From: Halobacteriovoraceae bacterium
Lineage (GTDB): Bacteria > Bdellovibrionota > Bacteriovoracia > Bacteriovoracales > Bacteriovoracaceae
Assembly (NCBI GenBank): GCA_002707495.1
Contig: PAMZ01000021.1
Location: 186,001-250,000, forward strand
Direction of reading: 5' to 3'
DNA length: 64,000 nt
In this document: in pieces, positions 34,092 through 42,449 of the stretch
How the letters are laid out: every line of letters begins with the position of its first letter
How positions within the stretch are numbered: position 1 is the stretch's first letter
Made by a program: the position numbers and the translations under genes
The notes under the pieces: model-generated
Told to the model about the DNA's origin: nothing
Seen by the model: the letters and a program-made list of their open reading frames with translations, nothing else
The model's database searches: none

Positions 34092-34676
34092 TCACTGAGA
34101 CGGCACTGAATATCCCAGTTTTACCAAATCACCGGCAAGCTCCATCAATGGAAGACCAGTTATGGCGGTATGGTCAGTAGTTTCAATACTTTCCATTAAA
34201 CTAATACCTTTTAGTTCTAATTTATAGGCTCCGGCACAGTCAACAGGATTATCGGCATTTAAGTAATTCTTAATCTGCACTGGACTGAGTCGGCGCATTT
34301 TTAAGGTTGTAATATTCGTTCTTGTTATAGACGTATCGTTTCCCCAAATGACGTAACTTGTTATAAGTTGATGTTTATCCCCACTCAGTAATTCTAATTG
34401 TCTGGTGGCATTTTCAAAGTTTCCGGGTTTACCTAAAATTTCGCCCTTAAAAACACAAACCTGGTCAGATCCAATCAATAGTTCATCTGTGCCAGTGTAG
34501 CTGGCCTTCGCCTTTTCTAATGACAGTTTCTGAGTGAGTTCTATGGGATCAGAGATTAGCTCTTTTAAGGGAGCTTCATCAAAGCCAGAAGCCCTGGTCT
34601 CGAACTCGACCCCAAGACGCTCTAGGAGTGCTTTACGATAAGGAGATTTGCTTGCTAAAATCAGTTTCTTCATCAT
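34092..34676 (-). CDS. Maf-family nucleoside triphosphate pyrophosphatase
   Basis: 194 residues. LASKSPYRKALLERLGVEFE is the Maf signature; SLEKAKA, IGSDQVCVFKGEILGKPG and TDHAAITGLPL-type sequence (TDHTAITGLPL) follow. Maf proteins hydrolyse modified or canonical dTTP/UTP or related nucleotides, a house-cleaning role. The branch resembles YceF-type more than YhdE because of the ASKSPYR start. The first two codons are both ATG. It is divergent from the carbonic-anhydrase-like gene. Confidence 0.9.
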   Translation of the reverse strand: MMKKLILASKSPYRKALLERLGVEFETRASGFDEAPLKELISDPIELTQKLSLEKAKASYTGTDELLIGSDQVCVFKGEILGKPGNFENATRQLELLSGDKHQLITSYVIWGNDTSITRTNITTLKMRRLSPVQIKNYLNADNPVDCAGAYKLELKGISLMESIETTDHTAITGLPLMELAGDLVKLGYSVPSQ

Positions 34677-34693
34677 TTCTAACTAACTCACGG

Positions 34694-35236
34694 ATGTCTG
34701 CTATGCAAACTTATTCTTTTTCAAATTATACCCCCGAAATTTCAGAAGATTGTTTTTTGGCACCTGGCTCTCATGTCATTGGGCAAGCGAAAATCGAGAA
34801 AGGTGTTAATATTTGGTTCAATTCGGTGGTCAGAGCAGATGTGAATAAAATTTTTATCGGTGAGAATACCAACATCCAAGATTTGGCAATTTTGCACGTA
34901 ACGAGCGAAAATGCTCTAAAAGTTGGCAAAAATGTGACCGTTGGCCACTCAGCTATCCTTCATGCCTGTACAATTGAAGATCACTGTTTAATTGGGATGG
35001 GGGCAAAAATTCTAGATGGTGCCGTCATTGGAGCAGGAAGTTTAGTAGCAGCTGGATCCATAGTTCCTCCTCATAAGGTTTATCCTCCTAATAGTTTTAT
35101 TTTAGGATCTCCAGCAAAAAGACTGAGAGAGCTCAACGATGAGGAAAAATCAACTTTTCATGATCATTATAAGAGCTATTTACAATTGACTGAGGTTTAT
35201 CAAGATGAGAGTACTCATCGTTTACTGTCTAAGTAA
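34694..35236 (+). CDS. Gamma-class carbonic anhydrase-like hexapeptide protein (YrdA/PaaY)
   Basis: 180 residues from 34694 (or 177 from 34703); the longer frame to 34628 runs into maf. It is a left-handed beta-helix with hexapeptide repeats: DCFLAPGSHVIGQAKI, FNSVVRADVNKIFIGENTNI, the zinc-ligand His in ILHVTSE and VGHSAILHACTI, and LIGMGAKILDGAVIG. Members may be carbonic anhydrases, or thioesterases such as PaaY. Convergent with speA, overlapping by 22 bases. Confidence 0.9.
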   Translation: MSAMQTYSFSNYTPEISEDCFLAPGSHVIGQAKIEKGVNIWFNSVVRADVNKIFIGENTNIQDLAILHVTSENALKVGKNVTVGHSAILHACTIEDHCLIGMGAKILDGAVIGAGSLVAAGSIVPPHKVYPPNSFILGSPAKRLRELNDEEKSTFHDHYKSYLQLTEVYQDESTHRLLSK

Positions 35237-37146
35237 GTATAGGAATTAAGAGATTCCTCATAAAAATCAGTTAATTTCACTCCAATTCTTGGCTTGATAT
35301 CGCCTGACTTTATTTTTTTGTCTACTTGCTGTTTAATCAGTCGATTCATTTCAGTTTTATCGTATTGCATGATCTCTAATACTTCACCAGCTGAATGACC
35401 TCGAATAATTTCTTCAATATAGAAATCATTTGGGTCTTCATCATCGCAATAAACATGGACCTCATTGAGTCTTCCAAAAAGATTATGCATATCTCCCATA
35501 ACATCTTGGTAGGCACCGGTGAGAAAGATTCCTAAATAATAGTCTTGATTGAGAGGCCTTGAATGAAGAAGTAAACTGGATTCATCTTGATCCTTACCGA
35601 TGAAATGCGTAACTTTTCCATCGGAGTCACAGGTAATATCTGCAAGCGTGCAATGAATATCAGGTTTTTGATTATGGTGACTGATGGGAACAATGGGAAA
35701 AACCTGGTCAATGGCCCATGAATCCGGAAGAGATTGGAAGAGAGAAAAATTGCAAAGATATTTACTGGCAAGCTCCTTTTTTAAGCTTTTTACTACATCT
35801 GGTACATTGTCCGTATTTAAAGTGAGATTGATTATTTTTTGACAAATGGCCCAGTAAATATTCTCAATTTGAGATCGCTCTAAAAGGTCTAAAACACCCA
35901 ATTTAAAGGCTGAGGTACTTTCCGCTTTAAAGAGACTCGCATCGTGATAAGTATCGTAATAATTTCCAAAATCAAGATCCCGCAAAAGTGCTTTCATATT
36001 CTTTAGAATTCTATGATCTTTTGGATTTTCAGCTATATCTAAATTGTCTTGAGCCTGTAGGCTGATTTCACCAAAGACATTGGTTACCACAAAGGAATGG
36101 TGAGCCGCCATGGCCCTTCCGGTTTCAGTGACGATATTGGGATGATCGACATTATTGATGTCGCAGATCTCTTTGAGATTGTAAACAACGTCAGCGATAT
36201 ATTCTTTTAATGTATAATTTGTTGAAGATCCTTCTGAAGAAAGACTTCCGTCATAGCTAATTCCAACACCTCCGCCAGCATCAAAATACTCAATAGGAGC
36301 TCCCAGTTTTTTCAAATGAACAAATATATGGGCACCTTCAATCAAGCACTCTTTTAGGGTTCTGATATCTGGAATCTGTGAGCCCACATGAAAATGAAAA
36401 AGTTTAAGCATATGAAGTTTATTATGCTTTTTAAGGACTTCCACCATTTGTACAATTTGAGGAATAGAAAGACCGAACTTAGCAAAATCTCCGGATGATT
36501 CTGCCCATTTTCCTGAAGCTTTCGAACTAAGTTTCGCTCTCACCCCAATCATCGGCTCAACATCGAGATCTTCTGAGATTTCTAAGACCTGTTGCAGTTC
36601 ACTGAATTTTTCAATAACAATGATCATTTTTCTGCCAAGCTTTGTTCCTAGCATCGCAAGCTTCATATACTGGTAGTCTTTATAGCCATTGAGAATTGTC
36701 AGCGCAGTTGGGTTCGTATTATAAGCGAGTACTGCCATAAGTTCTGGTTTTGAACCTGCTTCAAGACCATAATTATAATCACTTCCTGCTTCAACTATCT
36801 CCTCAACAACTTCTCTAAGTTGATTAACTTTAATCGGGTAGACTCCATAATAATCACCCTTATATTCAGCTTCTTTAATGATGTTGAGAAACGACTGGTT
36901 TAAGTCGCGTATTCTATCTCTTAAGATATCATGAAAACGCATGACGAGGGGAAAACCTAAGTTTTCTTTTTTTGCCTCCTCGATAACTTCTCTAATATTG
37001 ATTTTTGGGCCTTCGATATTTTTTTGTGGAATAACACAAAGATCACCTTCAGCATTCAAACCAAAATAGCCTTCACCCCATTTAGAAATTTGATACAGCT
37101 CTGTTGAGTCTTTAAGTGACCATTTTTTTAATTTCTTTTTTGTCAT
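35215..37146 (-). CDS. speA: Biosynthetic arginine decarboxylase
   Basis: 643 residues, typical of SpeA (about 630-660). YPIKVNQLREVVEEIVEAG carries the PLP Lys; GSKPELMAVLA, LHFHVGSQ-type sequence (LFHFHVGSQIPD), YFDAGGGVGISYDG and EIIRGHSAGEVLEIMQYD are family marks. It makes agmatine from arginine, the first step of one route to putrescine and spermidine. I take the ATG at 37146 over one at 37155 because a good promoter leaves only seven bases before it. No agmatinase gene is nearby. Confidence 0.94.
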   Translation of the reverse strand: MTKKKLKKWSLKDSTELYQISKWGEGYFGLNAEGDLCVIPQKNIEGPKINIREVIEEAKKENLGFPLVMRFHDILRDRIRDLNQSFLNIIKEAEYKGDYYGVYPIKVNQLREVVEEIVEAGSDYNYGLEAGSKPELMAVLAYNTNPTALTILNGYKDYQYMKLAMLGTKLGRKMIIVIEKFSELQQVLEISEDLDVEPMIGVRAKLSSKASGKWAESSGDFAKFGLSIPQIVQMVEVLKKHNKLHMLKLFHFHVGSQIPDIRTLKECLIEGAHIFVHLKKLGAPIEYFDAGGGVGISYDGSLSSEGSSTNYTLKEYIADVVYNLKEICDINNVDHPNIVTETGRAMAAHHSFVVTNVFGEISLQAQDNLDIAENPKDHRILKNMKALLRDLDFGNYYDTYHDASLFKAESTSAFKLGVLDLLERSQIENIYWAICQKIINLTLNTDNVPDVVKSLKKELASKYLCNFSLFQSLPDSWAIDQVFPIVPISHHNQKPDIHCTLADITCDSDGKVTHFIGKDQDESSLLLHSRPLNQDYYLGIFLTGAYQDVMGDMHNLFGRLNEVHVYCDDEDPNDFYIEEIIRGHSAGEVLEIMQYDKTEMNRLIKQQVDKKIKSGDIKPRIGVKLTDFYEESLNSYTYLDSKR

Positions 37147-37153
37147 GCCGCGC

Positions 37154-37182
37154 ATGATAGTGAATCAAGAAAGTTTTGCCAA
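37154..37182 (-). promoter_or_regulatory. speA promoter, predicted to give a leaderless mRNA
   Basis: On the minus strand TTGGCA (37177-37182) and TATCAT (37154-37159) are each five of six and are spaced by 17 bases. The ATG at 37146 follows the -10 by seven bases, so transcription should begin at or next to the start codon. No Shine-Dalgarno is present. Confidence 0.6.
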
Positions 37183-37189
37183 TCAGTTT

Positions 37190-37618
37190 TTAGCCTTGAT
37201 CTATAATATCAAAAAGTACTCTTTGTTCATCGATAGAAAGAGGTTTAATGGTGTCGACATTTTGTCTTTTTATACCCCGGTCTCGAATCACTTCATCCAT
37301 AGATCTTATTCGTTGAGTCATCTGTCGCATCGTAAATAGAAGCCATTTTGGAAGCTGCTCTTTCAGTGCTTCTGGCGGTATTTGAAGGAGCTCTGTGGAC
37401 TCGATCGCCACAACATCTGCAGAACGAGGTTTGTTATCTAAAAAAGACATTTCTCCAAAATACTCATTCTCGCCAATATAGGCGATAGGAGTGACCCTTT
37501 TGCCCGAGCGAGAGCATATTAAAAGCCTTCCGCTGATAACGAGATATATATCTTTTTCAAGGTCACCTTCGCGACAAAGAACAGTATTTTCTTTAAGAGT
37601 GATTTTTTTAGCTTTCAT
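37190..37618 (-). CDS. Cyclic nucleotide-binding domain protein
   Basis: 142 residues, one cNMP-binding beta-barrel: VLCREGDLEKDIYLVISGRL, then YFGEMSFLDNKPRSADVVA, which is the phosphate-binding cassette with its Glu and Arg. A C-terminal helical part (FTMRQMTQRIRSMDEVIRDR) may dimerise. There is no DNA-binding helix-turn-helix, so it is not a CRP-type regulator. Its ATG overlaps the stop of the preceding SGNH-like gene by one base, which suggests a joint function. Confidence 0.88.
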   Translation of the reverse strand: MKAKKITLKENTVLCREGDLEKDIYLVISGRLLICSRSGKRVTPIAYIGENEYFGEMSFLDNKPRSADVVAIESTELLQIPPEALKEQLPKWLLFTMRQMTQRIRSMDEVIRDRGIKRQNVDTIKPLSIDEQRVLFDIIDQG

Positions 37619-38736
37619 TATTCTAATTTTAACAGTTTTTGGATTTTTAAGGCAAGAATATCTGTGAGCTTACCTAAATAATAATCTTGGGGATATATGT
37701 CATCAATAAACACTGAATTTCTGGTGGACTCATCCGCTAAGTAAGTATGGTAGTCAAAAGTGGGAAAATTATATTTCTGAGCAGTCTTTTTCATAATCTC
37801 ATTGAGTATAGGGTTTGCACCAGTTCTTCCACAATCATAACTAACAGCTAGTTCACCATAGTCGTGTGCTTTAGAAAATTCATTTAGTTTATATAAAATC
37901 CTTGAATGCAAATAGAGAATCTCTGCGGAGTAGGGATTTAAAAGCGCTAGTTCTTTGGTAATATTGAAAGCTCCTTTAAAATCACTTTTACTAAACAAGG
38001 CTTTTGCTTCTTTAAATTCTTCAAAATAACTTCGATCTATCGATCCATAACAGGCACTTTTAGGAGGTATGCTTAAATTTATAGGAGTCGTAACGGGAAT
38101 GACATAACTGGTACTCTTTTTGGCATATTGAAGTATCTCTCCAAAACTAGCCTCATAGAGACGAAAAAGAATTTCATTATGTTTATAAACGAGGCGTTCG
38201 GGAACAGCTGTTTGACGAGGTTTAATGGTGGGTCCCAACTCTTTATAATTTACGGGAGAGTAGACAAGCTTTGAGAGCCAGGGGAACAACATTAATAGGG
38301 ACTGCAAATTAATATCCTGATAAAGGTCTAAGTTATTTACTATTTGTTGGTAATTTCTAGGGGCGAAAAGAGATTCATAGTTTTCATCTGTATTGCTAAG
38401 AAAAATAATGACTAACGGTAGTCTTTCCAATGACTTCAACTTCTTAAGGCTTCGGTGGATGTTCTGACCTTCGCCTGCAAGAGTTTGAATCTTGATTTGT
38501 CCGGAAATATTGTTAGAAATTTTTTTAGCTAATTGGTCTTTAAAAGTGTCTAGTCTAGCTGCCATTCTATCGCCTATGATTAAAATGGGTGCCTCTAGCT
38601 CTATCTTTTCCTGAGAGGGGGGGAAGATAAAGGGATAGGGGATCACGGTGGCACGATTATTTTGGTAACGGTTTACGAAAAAAAGAATCCCTGCTAATAG
38701 AGGAAGACTTAAGCCTATTATCAATACTTTCTTCAC
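37618..38736 (-). CDS. Membrane-anchored protein with degenerate SGNH-like fold and TPR-like middle
   Basis: 372 residues, GTG start. One N-terminal membrane helix (VLIIGLSLPLLAGILFFV). APILIIGDRMAARL resembles block I of SGNH/GDSL hydrolases (GDSxxxG) but with Arg55-Ile... order GDR instead of GDS. LVIIFLSNTDE could be the Asn block. The C-terminal DDIYPQDYY lies where DxxH is expected but lacks His. Residues about 230-300 look like two or three TPR helices (AEILYLHSRILYKLNEFSKA). Loss of catalytic residues suggests a binding role. The fold assignment is tentative. Confidence 0.6.
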   Translation of the reverse strand: MKKVLIIGLSLPLLAGILFFVNRYQNNRATVIPYPFIFPPSQEKIELEAPILIIGDRMAARLDTFKDQLAKKISNNISGQIKIQTLAGEGQNIHRSLKKLKSLERLPLVIIFLSNTDENYESLFAPRNYQQIVNNLDLYQDINLQSLLMLFPWLSKLVYSPVNYKELGPTIKPRQTAVPERLVYKHNEILFRLYEASFGEILQYAKKSTSYVIPVTTPINLSIPPKSACYGSIDRSYFEEFKEAKALFSKSDFKGAFNITKELALLNPYSAEILYLHSRILYKLNEFSKAHDYGELAVSYDCGRTGANPILNEIMKKTAQKYNFPTFDYHTYLADESTRNSVFIDDIYPQDYYLGKLTDILALKIQKLLKLE

Positions 38737-38810
38737 AAAGCCATCAATCCCTTGTCACTTAACGTTTAATCTATTATCTCATAGGTTCCAATAGCAGTGA
38801 AGGATGCATA

Positions 38811-40007
38811 GTGTTAGAAAAGCCATTAAAGGTACCAGAGCTTCTCGTTCCCGCTGGGAGCTTAGAAAAACTGAAGGTTGCTGTAGATTACGGTGCAGAT
38901 GCTATTTATCTGGCAGGACTCAAGTTTGGGCTACGAGCCGCGGCAGATAATTTCACAGAAACTGAATTAGATGAAGGTATTCGTTATGCCCATGAACGAG
39001 AAGTAAAAGTTTACTTAGTTTTAAATGGGTTTCTTCATGATAAAGATTTAAGTGAGCTCCCGGACTTTTTAAAATATATCGAAAAAATTGGCGTCGATGC
39101 TGTAATCGTTTCAGATCTAGGTGTCATTGAAACTGTTAAAAATCATAGTAATCTTGAGATACATCTTTCAACTCAGGCCAGCTGTTTAAATGCACAATCT
39201 GCGAAATTTTGGAAAAATTTTGGAGTCACCAGAATAGTCGTGGGCCGAGAAGTATCCCTGTCAGAGGTAAAAGATATCAAGGCAAAAGTTGATATTGAAA
39301 TTGAAATGTTTATTCATGGTTCAATGTGCATGGCCTACTCAGGCAATTGTACTATCTCGAATTATACCCAAGGAAGAGATAGTAACCGAGGCGGTTGCGC
39401 CCATTCATGTAGATTTCAATATTCATTGGAACAGAATGACCAAAAACTAAGTTCCTTTTTTATGAGCTCTAAAGATCTAAATGGATTAAGTCTCATTGAA
39501 GAATTTTCTAAGGCAGGAGTCGATAGCGTTAAAGTAGAGGGGAGAATGAAAAGTCACCTTTATGCAGGTACCGTAGCCAAGGTTTATTCTGAAGCCTTAA
39601 ATGAATTTAAAAATACAGGTAAGTTAGAGGCCCAAAGAATCTCTTTTTGGCAAAATGAACTTAAGAAATTTACTCATCGTGAATATGCTGAGGTTAATCT
39701 CATAGAAAAAGCTGGTGCTGATACCGTCTACTTTGAAAGAGAAAACGAAAATAACTACGGCATGCTGGGAAGAGTCCTTGAAGTAAAAGATGAGTACTTC
39801 GTTATGCAGGTGAGGCATGCTTTTGAAGTAGGTCATTCACTTGAAATTTTACCTTTTAAAGGGTCTCCAATTAAACTAGACATCCAAAATATGTCTTCTT
39901 TAACCAACGAGCCAATCGAAAGAACGAAACCTTCGACTCTGGTAAAGATTCCCTTACCTAGAGAGAGGGTGGTTGAAGCAAATTATCTTATTCGGGGATT
40001 CAAGTGA
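38811..40007 (+). CDS. Peptidase U32-family protein, Fe-S form (TrhP/RlhA-like)
   Basis: 398 residues, GTG start with AAGGA upstream. The N-terminal TIM-barrel part begins ELLVPAGSLEKLKVAVDYGA. The U32 signature EMFIHGSMCMAYSGNC carries Cys173 and Cys180; GGCAHSCRFQY adds Cys196 and Cys200. These four Cys match the Fe-S ligands of the TrhP (YegQ) and RlhA enzymes, which hydroxylate tRNA or 23S rRNA using prephenate. Here the substrate RNA is unknown. It overlaps the next U32-like gene by GTGA, so the two are co-translated. Confidence 0.88.
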   Translation: MLEKPLKVPELLVPAGSLEKLKVAVDYGADAIYLAGLKFGLRAAADNFTETELDEGIRYAHEREVKVYLVLNGFLHDKDLSELPDFLKYIEKIGVDAVIVSDLGVIETVKNHSNLEIHLSTQASCLNAQSAKFWKNFGVTRIVVGREVSLSEVKDIKAKVDIEIEMFIHGSMCMAYSGNCTISNYTQGRDSNRGGCAHSCRFQYSLEQNDQKLSSFFMSSKDLNGLSLIEEFSKAGVDSVKVEGRMKSHLYAGTVAKVYSEALNEFKNTGKLEAQRISFWQNELKKFTHREYAEVNLIEKAGADTVYFERENENNYGMLGRVLEVKDEYFVMQVRHAFEVGHSLEILPFKGSPIKLDIQNMSSLTNEPIERTKPSTLVKIPLPRERVVEANYLIRGFK

Positions 40008-41155
40008 GACTTTCATACGCTATTGAAAATGAAGAACAACTAAAATTACTTAATCCAAAAGTAGATGAAGTAATAATCGCTTGTAAGGAACTCTCTCGAT
40101 TTTCTCATCTCAATTTAGAAGAAGCATCGCAATTGATAAAAATTGCCAAAGACTCGGGATTTAACGTGTTTTTTGACTTTGATGTCCTTTCAACTGAGAG
40201 TGATTTTAAATTTTTGACAAACGAATTTCTAAAACTACCTTTTCAGTTTATCACAGCGATTAGAGTGCAAGATCTAGGAATAGCTGAATTTATAAAAAGC
40301 ACGACGGATCTAGATCTTCATCTCATTACAGAAACAGGGAATCATAATCTTATCGGCTTAAAAGCTTATGAGAGTTATTTTGGGAAACGAGTTACCAGGT
40401 TTGTTGTTTCTAGTGAGCTCAATTATGAATTGCTTAAATCCTATTCTCAAGAGCTCAATACTCCTTTGGAGGCGTTAGGGTTTGGAAGACTCTTAATTTT
40501 TTATACCCCAAGAAAATTGGTGTCTCATTATGATCGTTTTGAGTGGATAAATGAGCAGATAGAGGTTTCAGCATCAAGTGAAGAGTCCCCTCACAAAGGT
40601 TTTCCTGTGCTTGAAAATAAGCATGGAACATTTATGTATCATATTAAAGAACTTTTTTTGTTTGATAAAATGGACTTATTAATAGAGTCAGGACTCTTTT
40701 CTGTAAGAGTAGATTTAAGACATAGAGATGGAAAACTTTTAGAATTGTTTGTTAATAATATTAAATTAGGCCTTACCGGCCCTGAGTTAAAAAAGAAAAT
40801 AGCACCAAAGAGTATTCGTGGTTATTTTCTAACCAATAAATCAGATGTCCTCTTTAAAAAATTAAAAAATTACCGCATCCAACGAAAAGATTCGCACTAT
40901 CTAGGTGAAGTGATTGATGCCTCAAAAGACAATTATCTTGCGATTGAATTAAAAGGGAGTGCTGATTTAAAAGTCGGTGATGAAATCACTATCTATAACC
41001 CGGACGGGAAAATAAAGGATGTTCGAATAGAAATATTAAAAGATTTTTCAGGCAATAGTCTGGAGGAAAAGAAGATGGGACTGGTGTTAACCAAATACTT
41101 AAGTGGGGTTTGGGTTAAGGCTCAATTGTATCAAAAAAGCGCGCAGAATTTCTAA
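40004..41155 (+). CDS. Degenerate U32-like protein lacking the Fe-S cysteines
   Basis: 383 residues, GTG start overlapping the stop of the preceding U32 gene. The fold follows U32: RFVVSSELNYELLKSY in place of the usual arginine-rich strand, GFGRLLIFYTPRKLVSHYD where the first Cys pair should be, and a C-terminal beta-barrel YLGEVIDASKDNYLAIELKG as in the U32 C-terminal domain. The four Cys of its partner are all missing. Paired U32 proteins (UbiU-UbiV) exist, but both keep Fe-S clusters. A non-catalytic partner of the first protein is the likeliest role. Confidence 0.75.
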   Translation: MRLSYAIENEEQLKLLNPKVDEVIIACKELSRFSHLNLEEASQLIKIAKDSGFNVFFDFDVLSTESDFKFLTNEFLKLPFQFITAIRVQDLGIAEFIKSTTDLDLHLITETGNHNLIGLKAYESYFGKRVTRFVVSSELNYELLKSYSQELNTPLEALGFGRLLIFYTPRKLVSHYDRFEWINEQIEVSASSEESPHKGFPVLENKHGTFMYHIKELFLFDKMDLLIESGLFSVRVDLRHRDGKLLELFVNNIKLGLTGPELKKKIAPKSIRGYFLTNKSDVLFKKLKNYRIQRKDSHYLGEVIDASKDNYLAIELKGSADLKVGDEITIYNPDGKIKDVRIEILKDFSGNSLEEKKMGLVLTKYLSGVWVKAQLYQKSAQNF

Positions 41156-41176
41156 AATCCCGCGCGCTAGATTTTT
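41138..41176 (+). terminator. Rho-independent terminator overlapping the end of the U32-like gene
   Basis: AGCGCGC (41138-41144) and GCGCGCT (41162-41168) pair perfectly over a 17-base loop and are followed by ATTTTT. The left arm lies inside the last codons of the gene ending at 41155. Confidence 0.75.
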
Positions 41177-41234
41177 GAGAGAGAGTCTCACTTAGTGAGT
41201 CAAATTCATAAATTTTTTCTAATGTTTTAAGATG

Positions 41235-41262
41235 GGGAGGATGGTTTAGAATCCTCCCTTTT
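41235..41262. terminator. Terminator hairpin between convergent genes
   Basis: GGGAGGAT (41235-41242) and ATCCTCCC (41251-41258) form a perfect eight-pair stem with an eight-base loop, followed by TTTT on the plus strand and flanked by AAAA when read for the minus-strand lipoprotein gene. It lies three bases past the stop of that gene. Confidence 0.75.
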
Positions 41263-41265
41263 AGT

Positions 41266-41850
41266 TTAATATTGGCAAATACTTGAACTTGCTTGTGAAT
41301 TTCCAGAGCCTAAGTAGATAGGATAGAATTTAAAGATATATCCACCTTGGGCCGTTTCTACTGCGATATCCATCGCGGTAATTTCGCCAACTCCGCAGTT
41401 TCTACTTACATTAAGAACAGGTGCAATTCCTGACTGGCTCACAATATAGCCACGTGAATTAGGTGCAAGGTCTGGTCTTCGACAGGCAAAGACTTCTATG
41501 ACGGCTTGACCATTTCTATTAGTCACAACTCCCATATCACCTTCATACGTTACACCGGCGTACATGGAGTTTGCGTTTACGTTCATTCCCTGCAGAGGAA
41601 TAATCAGATTTGTTCTCGCGTTATTAAGTTGTCCTGTGTTGTAGTCATAACAAGGATTTTCATTAATAACTCTTTGAACCCAGTCGCCTGGTAATTGAGT
41701 TCCGTTACCTCCGAAAGTGGCACCTCCGGGATAGTTTCCATAAGGGTTACTGCTACTTCCCCCTCCTGATTTGTTTTGCTCTCCACCACAGCTAACAAGT
41801 AGCATAGCTGATAAAAAGGTCAGAGCTGCAATTTTTGCGATCTCTTTCAT
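41266..41850 (-). CDS. Lipoprotein of unknown function
   Basis: 194 residues. A lipobox (LLVSC) follows a normal signal peptide. A Gly/Ser/Asn-rich linker (about 25-50) leads to a folded domain with four Cys (NPCYDYN, FACRRPD, RNCGVGE, SICQY), likely two disulfides. GGAGAG precedes the ATG. No family recognised. Confidence 0.72.
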   Translation of the reverse strand: MKEIAKIAALTFLSAMLLVSCGGEQNKSGGGSSSNPYGNYPGGATFGGNGTQLPGDWVQRVINENPCYDYNTGQLNNARTNLIIPLQGMNVNANSMYAGVTYEGDMGVVTNRNGQAVIEVFACRRPDLAPNSRGYIVSQSGIAPVLNVSRNCGVGEITAMDIAVETAQGGYIFKFYPIYLGSGNSQASSSICQY

Positions 41851-41999
41851 ATCTCTCTCCTGTAAAAATCTCTACCTATACATATACAAGCAGCGTGCCA
41901 ATATATTTTACCTCTTTCTAGGTATTTAGAAGCATGAAATTGTGTATACTTTTTTTATAGCGTCTAACTCTTAGACAGTTCTGCTTGATAAATATGGGT

Positions 42000-42011
42000 T
42001 ATAATAGAGAA
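42000..42011 (+). promoter_or_regulatory. Candidate -10 box for a leaderless mRNA
   Basis: A perfect TATAAT (42000-42005) lies six bases before the ATG at 42012, putting +1 on the start codon. No good -35 is evident. Confidence 0.4.
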
Positions 42012-42449
42012 ATGAATAGATTATCTAAGTTATTAGCAGAATATGCTGAAAGTCATCAGAATAGCGTGAATATTAATATTCATAAGATTTGTGTTCCCGC
42101 GATCACTTTTTCTGTCGTGGGACTATTGGCCTCGATTCCTTTCAATATCTATGGTGTGCCACCTGTACTGTATATTTTAGCTGCAGTGGCCCTCTACTAT
42201 GCGAGTCTTTCTCTAAAATATTTAATTTTGTTTTTTCCAGTTTTGTTTGTCTTCTTAGCAGTAGCTTTCTACTTGCAAGGCTTAGGGGTGTTATGGCAGT
42301 TAAGCCTTGGTATTTTTGTCGTAGCATGGATCGGTCAATTTTATGGACATAAAGTTGAAGGAAAAAAACCTTCTTTTTTTAAAGACCTTCAATTTTTATT
42401 AATAGGACCTCTTTGGACTATAAAGACCGTTTTAAAACTCAAAGACTAA
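42012..42449 (+). CDS. Mpo1-like (DUF962) membrane protein
   Basis: 145 residues from 42012; an in-frame TTG at 41985 is less likely. LLAEYAESHQNSVNINIHKICVP is longer than one motif: the AEYAESHQN and IHKICVP parts are the DUF962 marks, and WIGQFYGHKVEG is the C-terminal mark. Their His residues bind iron in yeast Mpo1, a dioxygenase that shortens 2-hydroxy fatty acids by alpha-oxidation. Four membrane segments are seen. Function here is inferred from the family. Convergent with the methyltransferase gene, 18-base overlap. Confidence 0.8.
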   Translation: MNRLSKLLAEYAESHQNSVNINIHKICVPAITFSVVGLLASIPFNIYGVPPVLYILAAVALYYASLSLKYLILFFPVLFVFLAVAFYLQGLGVLWQLSLGIFVVAWIGQFYGHKVEGKKPSFFKDLQFLLIGPLWTIKTVLKLKD

